Below are positions 12,190 through 24,100 of a stretch of 64,000 nt of DNA, piece by piece. The notes beneath the pieces are model-generated. The model was not told where the DNA came from. It made no database searches and saw nothing but the letters and a program-made list of their open reading frames with translations. The first letter of the stretch is position 1. Each line of letters starts with the position of its first letter. The translations under genes were made by a program, and so were the position numbers. Source of the stretch: Pomacea canaliculata (lineage: Eukaryota > Mollusca > Gastropoda > Architaenioglossa > Ampullariidae); contig NC_037592.1 in the NCBI RefSeq assembly GCF_003073045.1, positions 42,279,760-42,343,759 of the forward strand, read 5' to 3'.

Positions 12190-12570
12190 CAGGGGCGGAC
12201 AAAGTTTTCTGTTTGCGGGCCGGTCTCAGAATTTTAAGCCATGGGGCGGGCCGGTAAAACCCAGGTCACGTGACTACACAACACACCCAGTGATAATTAA
12301 CTGAATGACAACAAATGAGAACACAATGGCCTTCACTTATCGTGTAAAGTTATTTGAATTCACTCACAATAAAACTTTAACACCAGTCTTTCCTTTGAAA
12401 GCAGCTGCACCCGGTGATAACATCAGGTATGTCAGCCCTGTTATTTGTTGTCTTTGTATTAGAATGTTACGGACTCACGATTTCTAAGGCTGACAAATAT
12501 GAAAATAAGTGCAGTTCACATTTTGACAGACAGGTCCACAGTCATCCTGGACAGTAGCTTGCCACCTCTG
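12190..12570. mobile_element. Non-autonomous hAT element, 381 bp, older
   Basis: The left end CAGGGGCGGACAAAG and the reverse complement of the right end CAGAGGTGGCAAGCT are diverged inverted repeats of Charlie-like hAT type. The flanks GTCTAGAC (12182-12189) and GTCTAGCG (12571-12578) match at six of eight positions, as expected for an aged 8-bp duplication. The left interior has the GCGGGCCGG motif usual in such elements. No transposase coding is left. Confidence 0.72.
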
Positions 12571-15172
12571 GTCTAGCGAGTCACAACAAGGCCATCCTTT
12601 CGCGTTGTCCTCTTTTCTTCTGGCAGTTGTCTGACGTGGCTGGTGAGTGGTGACCATCACCACCACCTTTTTGCAAGCTTTGTAGGAGGAAGGGATAGAG
12701 TTCCAGTTGTCGGAGGGAGGATGTAGCGTTCAATTTAAGTCGTTGGATTGATACAGTCTTTGTAATTGCTCCATTTTGTGTTGTACATTACCACTACAAG
12801 ATGCAGGATCTCCCACCGGTACACCAAGCCAAAAAGATTCCCCCACAGCCCTACACGTACAGAGCAAGTTGCCTCTCGTCAAAACTCACTATCTAACAAA
12901 ACACGCAACACACAGAAAACACAAAGGGAGCACAGTGTTAAAAGCAGAAGAAAAATCAGCAAAGAGCCTGACATGAGCTCTGGGTTTTTCCAGATGTTTG
13001 TACAGAGTATTTAGTGTAAACAAATTAGCATCACCGATACCTGTACCAGCTCTGTAGGCAGCGGATCAAGATGTTGATCAACAGCAGTCATAATCTGACA
13101 ATTTTCTCAAGTAGTAGTTACAAAAACAACTTTTTCATCTGTTTAGGCCGGCGGCATTGTGAACCCTCCTCAACCATTGAGCTGTCACAGATTCATGGAT
13201 GCTATCTTTGGCGATTTTTTTTAAATCCACGTTGTGCATGTAATGCTTGATCATGGTCTAAAAAGAAAATTGTTAGAAATGTATAAACCACTGACAGGTT
13301 GTGCGTGTGTGCACAACACGACAGTTGTAATGGTAAATAATCTGCAACGTTCACTCATCCATCACCCACACAATAACGTCATGTCACCTCTCAGATTTCT
13401 CCTTTTATTTTTCCCGCTCTTTCTCCCCAATAAATATCTGTTCTTTCGCCTTACTGGCTTGTGGGTGACACATTTCTGTTTCGTTTCGTCTGCGTTACTC
13501 TTTGTCTACTATTTGATCTGTGCTTTAGCTACGCTACTTGTTGTCTTCTAGATTATTCTTCAGTGTCTGCGCCACGCAACTCTTTTATGGACCACTTCAA
13601 ATGATTGACTAGTGATCTCAAATGCCACCTGCGCCATCTTGCTGCTTTTGGAACAATGTATCACATTCAACCGATACAAAATGCACGTGTGCTTTCAGTG
13701 TTTTGTATTCAGAAAATGTTTGTAAAGCGCATTGAGTCTACAGTACATTACATCTGCGGCATCATCATATACTCTGGTTTACACACCAAACCTCAACACA
13801 TGAATTCCCCTACTCACAACTTTCACCCATCAAGCTGCACTGGGTCTCCAAACACCAGACTGTATTCAATCATGACATGTTCTAGCAAAAGAGCAAATAA
13901 ACACCAAAGGATCAGTGAAACCTCTGGCAGTGAAAGCCACTACAGACAGAAAATCAATGTGCACAATAGTAAGCAAATAGCAATGGGCCTTGTCCATCTT
14001 CTGCACTCAACATTCTATCCAGCATTATGGATAATTCTAAAAAATATCATACAGCAAGCTTCTGTTTAACATGCAAGTTCTCCATACATACAAACTTCCT
14101 GCAGCTTCTTCCCACTCCATGGAAAAACCCTTCCCCATATCCCCTACCCCATATACACAGTCAAATACCCCTTCCCAAGCCTTACAACATTATTTCATCG
14201 CAAGCATTCTCCCTACTCCATGGAAAAACCCTTTCCCATTTCCCCTACACCATACACAGTCAAATACCCCTTTTAAAGTTTACAACAATATTGCATCACA
14301 AGCTGTTTCTCTGGCCAGCTGTGTTTGGTGCCCCAGCCACCATCAAAGAGCTGCTGCTAGTCATCAAAAGTTGATTTCATGAATTGTTTTTAGCTCTGGG
14401 CTTCTTGCTCTTGTTCCACTTCCCTCGGGTGTTTCTTTGCCAGCAAGCCCACATTTTTGTTGGTAAATGTGATGCACTGGAAGCAGAGATTTAATGCAAC
14501 AATCAGTGGGCAGTTGATTTGTGTAACTAATAATAAACGTAACTAATAATAAACGTGTGATTTATACAGCACATAATTACGCTCACAAAGAAGCATACTC
14601 TCAGGTCTTGAGACAAGTAGGAGACATGGACAGAATACGAAGGACTGAAGAAAAACAACTATGCAGACAAGTAATAAAAGACAAACATCGAAAACACAAA
14701 ACAGAATCAGGTAACAAGCAATAATGATGGAGAGTGTCATAAATCTGCAGAGAAAGAAGAGCAGGTGGACTAGTCAGTTGAGTATAATCACAACTATGTT
14801 CGTAAAGGATTTGCTTGCAGGCAACTGGCAGATATGGAAGAGAAGTTTGTTCCACTGTTTTATAGCACAGTAACTAGAGATCCTGTGACCATATGTGGTT
14901 GTTCTGGTGACAGGGATAGAGAGCCCATGTACATTAGATGATGAGCAGAGTAGCCTGGCCAATATTACAGGCTACATACCAATACTAATGGCTACATTCC
15001 AATATTACATGCTACATGCCAATAACCAATATTACACAGACTATATGGTTACATGACAAAATTACAGGTTACATGCCAATAGCCAATCTGTGAAGAAAGG
15101 AAAAATGTAGAAAGCCAAATTAATGCCAGATTAGATGATAACCAGGTCCTAAGACATGTGGAATCCTTACAA
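12571..15172. other. Intergenic spacer between hAT elements and SLX4 3' end
   Basis: No exon or recognised gene is seen. It contains a tandem duplication (14114-14312, annotated separately). The stretch 14560-14960 reads like an interspersed repeat of LINE-tail type (AACTGGCAGATATGGAAGAG, then TTCCACTGTTTTATAGCAC), but I could not name the family. Repeated ATTACA..GCTACATGCCAAT phrases at 14960-15090 form a short degenerate repeat. I saw no clear - strand polyadenylation hexamer for SLX4. Confidence 0.35.
14114..14312. repeat. Two-copy tandem duplication, 101-bp period
   Basis: ACTCCATGGAAAAACCCTT at 14114 recurs at 14215, and both copies continue through the phrase ACAGTCAAATACCCCTT and a GCATCACAAGC/GCATTC-like end. 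The copies differ at several positions, so the duplication is moderately old. The long overlapping + strand open frames here come from the repeat and are not supported as genes. Confidence 0.8.
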
Positions 15173-18100
15173 CTAGTCAAGAAAGCAAAAGTACAAAGCA
15201 GTAGATACCTTAGCATTGAGCAAGTCCATCAGCTTTTGCTGCCCACAGCGGATGCTGGCAGCCTTCAGGTCATCTTTCAGCACTACCAAGTCTAGAGGCT
15301 GGATGCATTTACATAGAAAAGTTTTTTGAAACCTATGTATCTGAAAGACTAATATTTTCACTCTCAGAAACATTAATGCAAGTTTTAAAAGTCTTAACAT
15401 GGAGATTTCACTGTATAAGAAATGCATCTGAGAATGATATAAAAATATCTGACATGCTTAAATAAATAAGGAAATAAGACTTACTTCGTATGTAAGCACC
15501 TTCTCATAAAGGTCTGACCGGCCTCGGATATAGTTCATAATCATCTGCTCTCTATCTGCAGCGCTCACCTTAAAAATAAAAGCAGAAACATGTACACACG
15601 CTGACACAAGGAAGAAAATATTCAGCGCTATCAAGACCAGGCTTAAGGCGGATTATAGTCAGAGCATCCCTCCATCCAAAGTCTTGTATATCAGTTTGAA
15701 TTTAAAACTGGTCCAGATATGTTGCGTGCTTTGTAAACAAACATGCTGATAAGCGTATTCTATATATATGCATGTACATACCAAGATACTGCAAATTTTT
15801 TAATACAAAATACATGACAGCTATGGATTTTGTTCTTCTAAATTTTGTACTTTTTTGAGATGGAGTGGAGGTGATTGCTGGCATCTACGTTGTGATCAAT
15901 TGGAGAAATTTCAGATGTTATATTATTTTAGCAAGAAAGTTTTGTTTTTATATTTTCCTCATTTTGCTACATGTGCAACACAACTTTCACAGTGGTTGAA
16001 TGGCAAAAGACAATCAATGCTGTTTGCAGTCCCCATGGTGTGGAGAGAGCCAAGCAACCACAAATGAGTGTTACTTCTGCTTGGTTCCTCCTCGTTCCGG
16101 ATGGTTAACAGAGCAAAAGAAGTCAAGAACAGTCTATCCCAGCATTCTGTCTGCATTGAGATTAGTTCCACATAGTGAGAGACTTCCTATTCAGAACCTC
16201 CAGCAGAATATTTTCTTGATTCAGCTGATGAGGACAAGGGTGAGCCGACCTGTTTTTCTCCTGGTCAGTCAGCATGATTTTCATCAACCCCAACACAGAA
16301 TAACACAGGAAGAACTAAATGACCTTGTTCAGGATTTGGAGTTATCCAAGAACAAGACAGAGTTGCTAGGTTCAAGACTCCAACAATGGAATCTTCTAGA
16401 TGTCACCATATCAGCAGTTGGAGCTTTTATTCAGAAAGGAAAGGTACAGTGTATGGCCATTAAGCCATGGTACAGTAATCCATGATTTCGCTTAAGCCGC
16501 ACAAAATGCTTGGATCCCAATTTTTTGACACAATGGATCGTACGGACTTGAACATTGCCTCTCAAACACTCGAGACAGGTGTCGACAGCTGTCATTTTGA
16601 CATTTCGAAAGTCTATGATTGAGATGCTATGCACTATCGTGGATTAAATATTTAAATGCTGACTTATAACTTCAAAGAAGTAGTTCAAGAAGATTAGTCT
16701 TTTCTTTATCAATAAACAATAAATAACTATATATTTAAGCTGCAGACCATCTAAACCACGGTTAAGCCCTACACTGTAATGTGGTATTCTGTTCCAATAT
16801 TGAGGGTTTCATGAATGCCTTAGAAATCACTCTTGACCCACAAGAATGGAAACTATTTGTAGACTCTTCTAAAACTGAATCTTAAGGCTGTGCTTTTGCA
16901 TGATGGAGACGGTCTTCCATCTATTCCGCATGCTGTCCACATGAAAGAGACTATGATAACTTTAAGCAGCTACTGAATTCCATTTAGTATAACAGGTACA
17001 GCTGGCACCTCTGTGATGATGTGAAGATGGTTGCCGTTTTAATGGGACTGAAGAAGGGATATACAAGATACGCGTGCTTCTTATGTGAGTGGGATTGCCG
17101 AGCAAGGGAATTGCTCTACTTGCAGAAGGAATGGACTTGTAGACAAAATGTAGCAAGTTGGAGAAAAGAATATCTAGCAACCAGCTCTGGTCAAGGCTCA
17201 CAAAATCCTGCTATCACCCCATCACATCAAACTAGGTTTGATGAAGAACTTAGTGAAAGCCATAGACCAGACTGGCTGACTACTGCTGGACACTCCCCAG
17301 AGATGCTCTCAAACAGCTGTACAAGAGACAGGCAAAGAAATCTAAGACGTAGTCTATGACTTGATTTTTTTGCAAGCGTTAACCAAAGGTTAGTTACTAT
17401 TAGCATGCATTTCATGATGTACACAATAATTTTGCATTTTGTTTGTCATATTCATGTTGAACACATAAAACTGGATAAGAAATGACTACTTTTATTTCAG
17501 TAGCATGACTTTTGTAAACATCTGTTGATCAGTGTTACTTGCAGTTTATTTTAGTCTAATAATACTTTACTTAAGTTGTCTTGCAACATTACCTTATTTT
17601 AGTCTAACAGTACTTCGTTTAGGTTACCTTGCAATATTATTCTATTTCAGTCTAAAATGCTTTATTTAGGTTACTTTACAAAATTATCCATCTATTTTAA
17701 TGCTTCATTTCCCAACTGGAAAGGGACACCCAGAAACGGGTCGGATGGTGGGGTGTGGTTGCGGCCACTGGGGGTGAATAGGAACAAGTAAATTTGTTGA
17801 AGAGTGATGTTTCTGTCATTTAGGTTACCTTCCAATATTATTCTATTTTAGTCTAACAATACTTCATGTAGGTTAACTTGCAACATTACCCTCTTGTATT
17901 TTTTTGTTTCTACAACAGCAAATGCAATACTGCTGAAACCAGTATTTTACCTGCTGGCTTAAAGCAACATCATCATCATCATCTGCTTCTTCGAACACAT
18001 TCACATCTTGGCTTTCACTGCACTTCATGAACATAAATGAAAAAGAGCTCTGCACTTTTTGGAGCACGTGAGAATACTTTGTAATTGTTGGGAAGAAATC

Positions 18101-21100
18101 GAACTGTGGGTTGGGAATTAGGAATTGTTTTGTGTTGTGTTTCTCAGATTTAAATTGTTGTCTGTGTTTTGATTTATTTATGTTCCTCATCTGAAAGGCG
18201 CTGTAGAGTGCAGGTGACACTCACATCAAGTAAATGTTCAGCAAGATTTGACACAAATTTTGTCAACTCCAGATGACTTTTCCCAGCTCAAAATCAGACC
18301 AAAGTGTAAGTCAATATGTCCATGCATGTACATGTGGATATGTGTCAGTCTGTCCATCCATGTACATATGTATACAGGTAAGTCAATCTGTCTATGCATG
18401 TACATGTACAAGTGCATGGGCTTACAAATACATGCAGTCTCCATCTCTCATGGAGACACTTCCCCCACCCTAATGAATACAAATGACAAAGGATATGTAC
18501 CTTTCCTGCATACACACCATATATGTGCATTACAGGATGCTCACACACAAACACACAAAACAATGAGGCTGGGAGGAAACTGCTACCTGACATCAGAAAG
18601 CCTGTGAAGATGACAGCGAGTACTTGTCAGGAGAACGGCTGCACTCAGACAGTGCCCTCTCCCTTTCACCTGCCACAGGCACAACTCCTCGCTTCATTGG
18701 AGATTTAGCTGTCTGCCCTGAAGAATGCCTATGCCTGACAATGGCAACTTCTTCAGTCTCCATTGTTTCAGCCAGTGTGTGCCGCTCTCCATCAACACCT
18801 CTTCTTTTGCCTGTTGACTTGGTCTTCAGTGGCCGACTTTTTGTCTTTCTATGTGAAGCTTTTTGAAGTGGTCTTGCATCTGGGTTGCTCAACCTGTGAA
18901 GGGGCTGACTGCATGTACCTGGCTTGTTGGTCTCTGTCCCCAAGTCTGCTACTAAATCAGCTTCATCTAACTCAGAGTCTGTTTCATCTGCCATAAGACA
19001 GAAACATCACTGGCAGATGGAAAGACAAACACGATTGCTCATATACTCACATTCACACATGGACATTCTCAGGCTCACATTCACATACTGACATACGCTC
19101 ATATTCAGAGCCCAACATATACTCCTATCCAGACATCCATTGTCAAACTCGTACTATTATTAAATAAGTTACTTAAAATTTCTAGGAAATGTAACAGAAA
19201 AGCAAAAACTGACCATGACATTTTAGTTGCCTCTTTAAAGCATTCTTTACACACTTTATATTGAACCTTTACACACTTGTCTCTGTCTTTCCCACATCTG
19301 TCCTCTGCATGCTGTTTAGCAACCTTTGCACTTTTTCTGGACATTTGTAACTAATAAAGCCTTCCCATTCCCACAACATTCGGCTTTTCTTGATCCTAGT
19401 AAACATTCGGCCTGTACAGTGCCAGATCAGAAAACGTGTGGCTGTTGGGTGACTGCCATGTATTTTGGCAAAAGCCACCCACTCATGAGTGCCAAAAAGT
19501 TGCACATGCAGTCTGTAGGCTTCACATGCACACTTGACGTTGTAAGTAAACAATAAGTTGCTATATAAGCTAACTTCCCATTTGATATACTTTAGGCTGC
19601 AAGACATGAGAGGTTTTGAATACCAGGTTATATACACACTCACTCTGGCACTTATGTAAACAATGTCAAACTAGAATGGCACTTAGTGGTGACAGTCTGC
19701 TTATACCTACATATAACATAGTGGCATTACAATGACAGGCAATGGGGACAGTCTACTCATACTTACACTGATGAGTCTTTTCATAGATATCTTTTAACAG
19801 GCACTTCATTTTCCTTTTGCCAAGAGGACGCACACCAAACTTCTGTACTTCTGCCTGCACACAGCAGCAGCATGATCATCAAAACAATATATCAGGTCTC
19901 CTGTCTGCGATGCAAACTCAAACACAGATAATGCTCAAGTAAGAATTAGGACAGACATTAAACACATACCTTGAGCTGTGGTGTGGTCATGCGATCGTAG
20001 TCTGGCATTGGAGTAAATGGTGATGGTGGCACCAACACATGCTGACCTTTCTTCAGCCTCTGTGATGGAGTTTTTGGAGGGAGGCCATGGGAAGACTAAA
20101 GATACAACAATCCTGATGCAAACATTTATATCTTCTTTCTTGGGATGCCACTGACACACATTTACTTCAGTGACAATTCTCTTTCCATTTTCTACCTATG
20201 ACTTTCCCTTAAACTCCATTGCTGTTTTTATAGCCAGTAAACCTTTTATGTTTTATGACAAGTTTTATGTTTTATATTCACATGCCTTTACAAACACACA
20301 CACACATATATATCCTATTCAACTTAAATGCATTTTGACTTCTGATGAACTGAAACAGCTTAGGCAATTAGTGCATTTGTTTATGTTAGGGTGAGTTTGA
20401 TGTGCTGGCTTTAATTTTGTTAAAAAATGAGCATGTGCACAACCTGTTACCTTGACAGTCTTCTGTGAACATTGAAACGCAGGCAAGATTTCCTTACTGA
20501 TGATGAGTTCGGGAGCATTTTCCTCAGACCACAAAAAGCTGTTATCATATGCTGCAACATCAGCATCTGTCATAAACCCTCCCATTCTTGTGTGCAGATC
20601 TGGCAATAATCCACACACATTTTCTGGTGAGGAGCATCTTTCCCTAACAGAACTATCGAGTAATGCCCCGTAATGATTGTACTCAATGTCTGGTCTGCTG
20701 AGTTGGTTCTGGTGATGCTTTAGCACAGGTGAGTCCACTATCTTCACAGATGACATGACAGACTTCAGAAGTGTGTCTGCCATCTTCACTGGCCCACTTC
20801 TTACCAAGCAGTCCATTGCATTATCCTTTAAACACAGGACAGGATTTGTAGTGTGGCATAGTGCAAGCTTTTCTTCAATGAAGATATTTTAGATACATGT
20901 TAAGCATAAATGAAGTTTGTGTTTTCTAAATTCTGTTTTTATTCATTTCTAGTCTTCTTGTCTGAGTGTGCCAAAATATTCTACTAAGTCCTGGATTGCA
21001 TTGGTCAAACAGAGTAAATTAACAAAGGAGGGGGGAGGAGGGCCTTCCTCTAACCTTTTTAAGTCATTGGGGAGTGAGGTGTCAGAAACATTTTGCACAC

Positions 21101-24100
21101 GTGTGTGTCTTGGTGCTTATCTACTGCGGCTGCTTTGCCTTCCCCAACCCTTTAAGGAATTGCATGCCCCTTCCTGACAGCTGGGGAAAACCCTGACTTC
21201 CTGGGTCAGCTGGGGAAAAGTTTGTCGCACACTTCCAGATTCAGATGCCAGTGCTTTAACAACTCCACCATATTTGCTGCAACTCATGATGCCCACCCCA
21301 GGAGTGGTAACAGGAGTCAGAGCTTTAACTACTTGGCTGTTCATGTCTCCACCTTCTAGAAGCTACTGAGACGTATGACTGGTAGACAACAAGGAAGCAG
21401 CAGGACTGCATGTGTGATGTATAATATTTTAATTTTATCCTAAGTCTGATGTTCATGGTTTGATGCATCATGCCATTTTAATTTTATGCTAGGCCTGATG
21501 TTTATGGTGTGGTGTATAAAGTCATTTTAATGTTCTACCAGGTCTGATGATGTGTGATGAATAATAATAATCAGTGAGCTTGTACAGCTCAGCTCCCCAG
21601 CCAAAGCCAGGCTCACCATGCTTAACAAACACCAAAATACAAAATAAAGATGAAAACCTTCGGCTCTCTCATTGCAGTTAACGGAAGACTTTGTCTTTGA
21701 TCTGCAGAATGAAATCTTCTTTATAGACCAATATGTTGATCTACTACAGTTAAAATCTACAGGTCATAAAGGTGTTGTTTCTTCAACGACTAACACCATG
21801 GATCATGTCATTTTAATGTTCTACTAGGCCTAATGTGTGTGATGTGCAGTCAATTCGAAGCCTTTTGCAGATGTCTACTTCTTTTTGGCAACATAGTTAT
21901 TTTAATCATTAATTTCTAATCACAATGTGAGTGAAGTGACATGAGATGATCACAGTTTAGTAGGTCTTAGAGTTACAGAAAGATATGTTAGCAGCTTGTT
22001 ACCTTGTTCTCTAAGGAATCCAGAACACTGCCGATGACTTCAAGGTCAGGACTGTGCATCTCCACATCATCAAATCCCTCCCAAACACCATCATCAGGCA
22101 TGCTATAGCTGTCTGAGTACAAGGTCAGAAAGATCAGCAAACACGAGCTGGCTCAGGTCAACCAGAAACCAATGACACACCTTTAGGCATACTTAAATCA
22201 AGCATCAGACAATATTTATCATTCTGACGATGAAGTGAGACTTGGATCTTCCTTTGGGCTTTTGATTCTTTTACAGTCTAATTTAAACTTAGAAGTACTG
22301 TTCAGAAACAAGTGTTGAGTTCTTTATAACATTTGTTTTTGACTGAGTTTAACCCTTAATGATACAGTGGATTGTTGTGAAAGAGTTGATGACTTCAGCA
22401 TGTAGCTTATTTCATGTTGTCTGATCATTTTCTGTCTAGTTCAATGAGGTTCTACTACAATCAAATGAAACTATCTTTACTGCACAACTGATCCTTGACA
22501 GCATACTTCAAAGATATCTCTTATGAATATTAAAAAAAGAAAAATTTAAAGAAAAAGTCAGGTGAAATGGCAAGAACTAATGTGTTTTAGACAAGGTTCT
22601 AATTAAATTTTACCTCTGTGTTTAAGACATGCTTCCAAGTAAACTGTTCAACTGTGTTTCAGACACAATTCTAAGTAAAGCGTTTATTTGAAATCCAAAA
22701 TTTTGTGAGGAAACTAATCAGAACATCAGTATTGCTGTTGTAATTCGTCTTGGCTACACATTTGGAGCCTGCTCACAAGATCAAACTGGCAATCACCAGC
22801 AGTGTCCATAGATCTGTGTTCCTTGGTGCTGAGGGGGACTGGTGACGGCGTGATCTCTTCCCTCAAATCCTGGAGAAGCCTATACTCCTGTAGGACATGC
22901 TCTGTGGCTTGCTCTGCATCCACAAGGGAGCACACCAGAAGAAGCTTTCAGAAAACTTCAATATAATAAGGTACTTATCAAGCAATCATTTTTGCTACAG
23001 CTATCATTTAAGCCCAACTTGCCATTTCACTGACCTTTTCCTTTAAGATGCTGACGTGATCTTAGCTTGAGAATAGGAATACTTTTCTGAGAGAGCAGTC
23101 CCTATTATTATCTTTAAATTTCTAAGAAGGAAACGTTAAATACTTCTACAGAAAAAAGTAAAGCTATCTGCATTTTCAGACTGTGTACCAAGTGATTTTG
23201 CATGCTCTTGTTTTCCCCCCCCCCTCTTCCCTCCATACAGCTGGATTCTTCCGTGTATAGTGTTATCATTTGCCACTCAGTCAAATGTAATTATTAGTGT
23301 ACAGTACTAATGTATAAAATGTTTACTACTGTGTTACCATAGTATAGAAATGTTTATACTGTATGCCTTGATATGACAGAAAATCTGAGTATAAGCATTA
23401 TTTGTATGAATTTTGAATAAAGCTGTCTCATGCTAGGAATTACAGAGCTCGTAAATGTTTCCAGAGTCACTTGTAGACTGAAAAGTAGTTAAGCTAAACA
23501 CAAGCCTGTCAACTTCTCACCTGGCTCAAATGCTGCAAGTGATGGCTTATATGTTGTAGGTGATGGCTCAAGAGCTGCAAGTGGTGGCTCAGTTTGGTCA
23601 TACTTGGGCTGACCTGACATCTGAAACTTGGGAGATGAAATTTCTCCTGGACAACCATCGACAATCTCCAGATCAGAATCACTTTCAATAGTTTTTTCAT
23701 CCACATCCACAGTGTCTAAAGCATTTTTGATATTTAGTCTTCGGGACTCTCCAAAGTTGTCAGAAATGGTGTGTGCTTGTAATGGTGAGACTAAACAGGA
23801 GCTGTGATGATAATATGTGGCTTGAGGTGAGCTACAGATATCAGCACTAGTTAGTGCTGGCTTTGTTGACTGTTTTCTGCAGCTAGAAAAATCACAGCTT
23901 GTGGATGCAAGTCTGTCAGACACTTCAAGTAACTTTTCAGCCCTACCCTTCTTTTGAGGGAACAATGTTGCAACACAATGAGATTTTGGACTCTTTTCTA
24001 ATGTTGGACCCTCATTATACTGCAAAGCATCTGAATCCAAATTTATACTGTCTTGCTTGCTTGCATCATCTGTGGAGGGTTGTGTGGAATGCTGCAGGCC

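Larger units (their letters stand above)
15173..20095 (-). other. SLX4: SLX4 C-terminal exons: SAP and SLX1-binding domain
   Basis: Exon 20095-19970 ends VPPSPFTPMPDYDRMTTPQL, and exon 19854-19767 continues AEVQKFGVRPLGKRKMKCLL and KDIYEKTHQ. This is the SAP domain that binds MUS81 (human ITPMPQYSIMETPVLKKEL, then RFGVRPLPKRQMVLKLKEIF). Exons 15568-15485 and 15298-15173 encode AADREQMIMNYIRGRSDLYE, KVLTYEPLDLVVLKDDLKAA and SIRCGQQKLMDLLNAK, the conserved domain that binds SLX1. The last codons (VSTALYFCFLD) do not resemble the human CITFTTA end, so the terminus could instead be on a further exon after a GTATCT donor. The join from the exon ending near 18600 to 18190-17951 is unresolved. Confidence 0.88.

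Noticed and set aside
13605-14382. Cluster of + strand ORFs of 100-154 codons
   Set aside because: They overlap in different frames, partly inside a tandem duplication, with no conserved motif.
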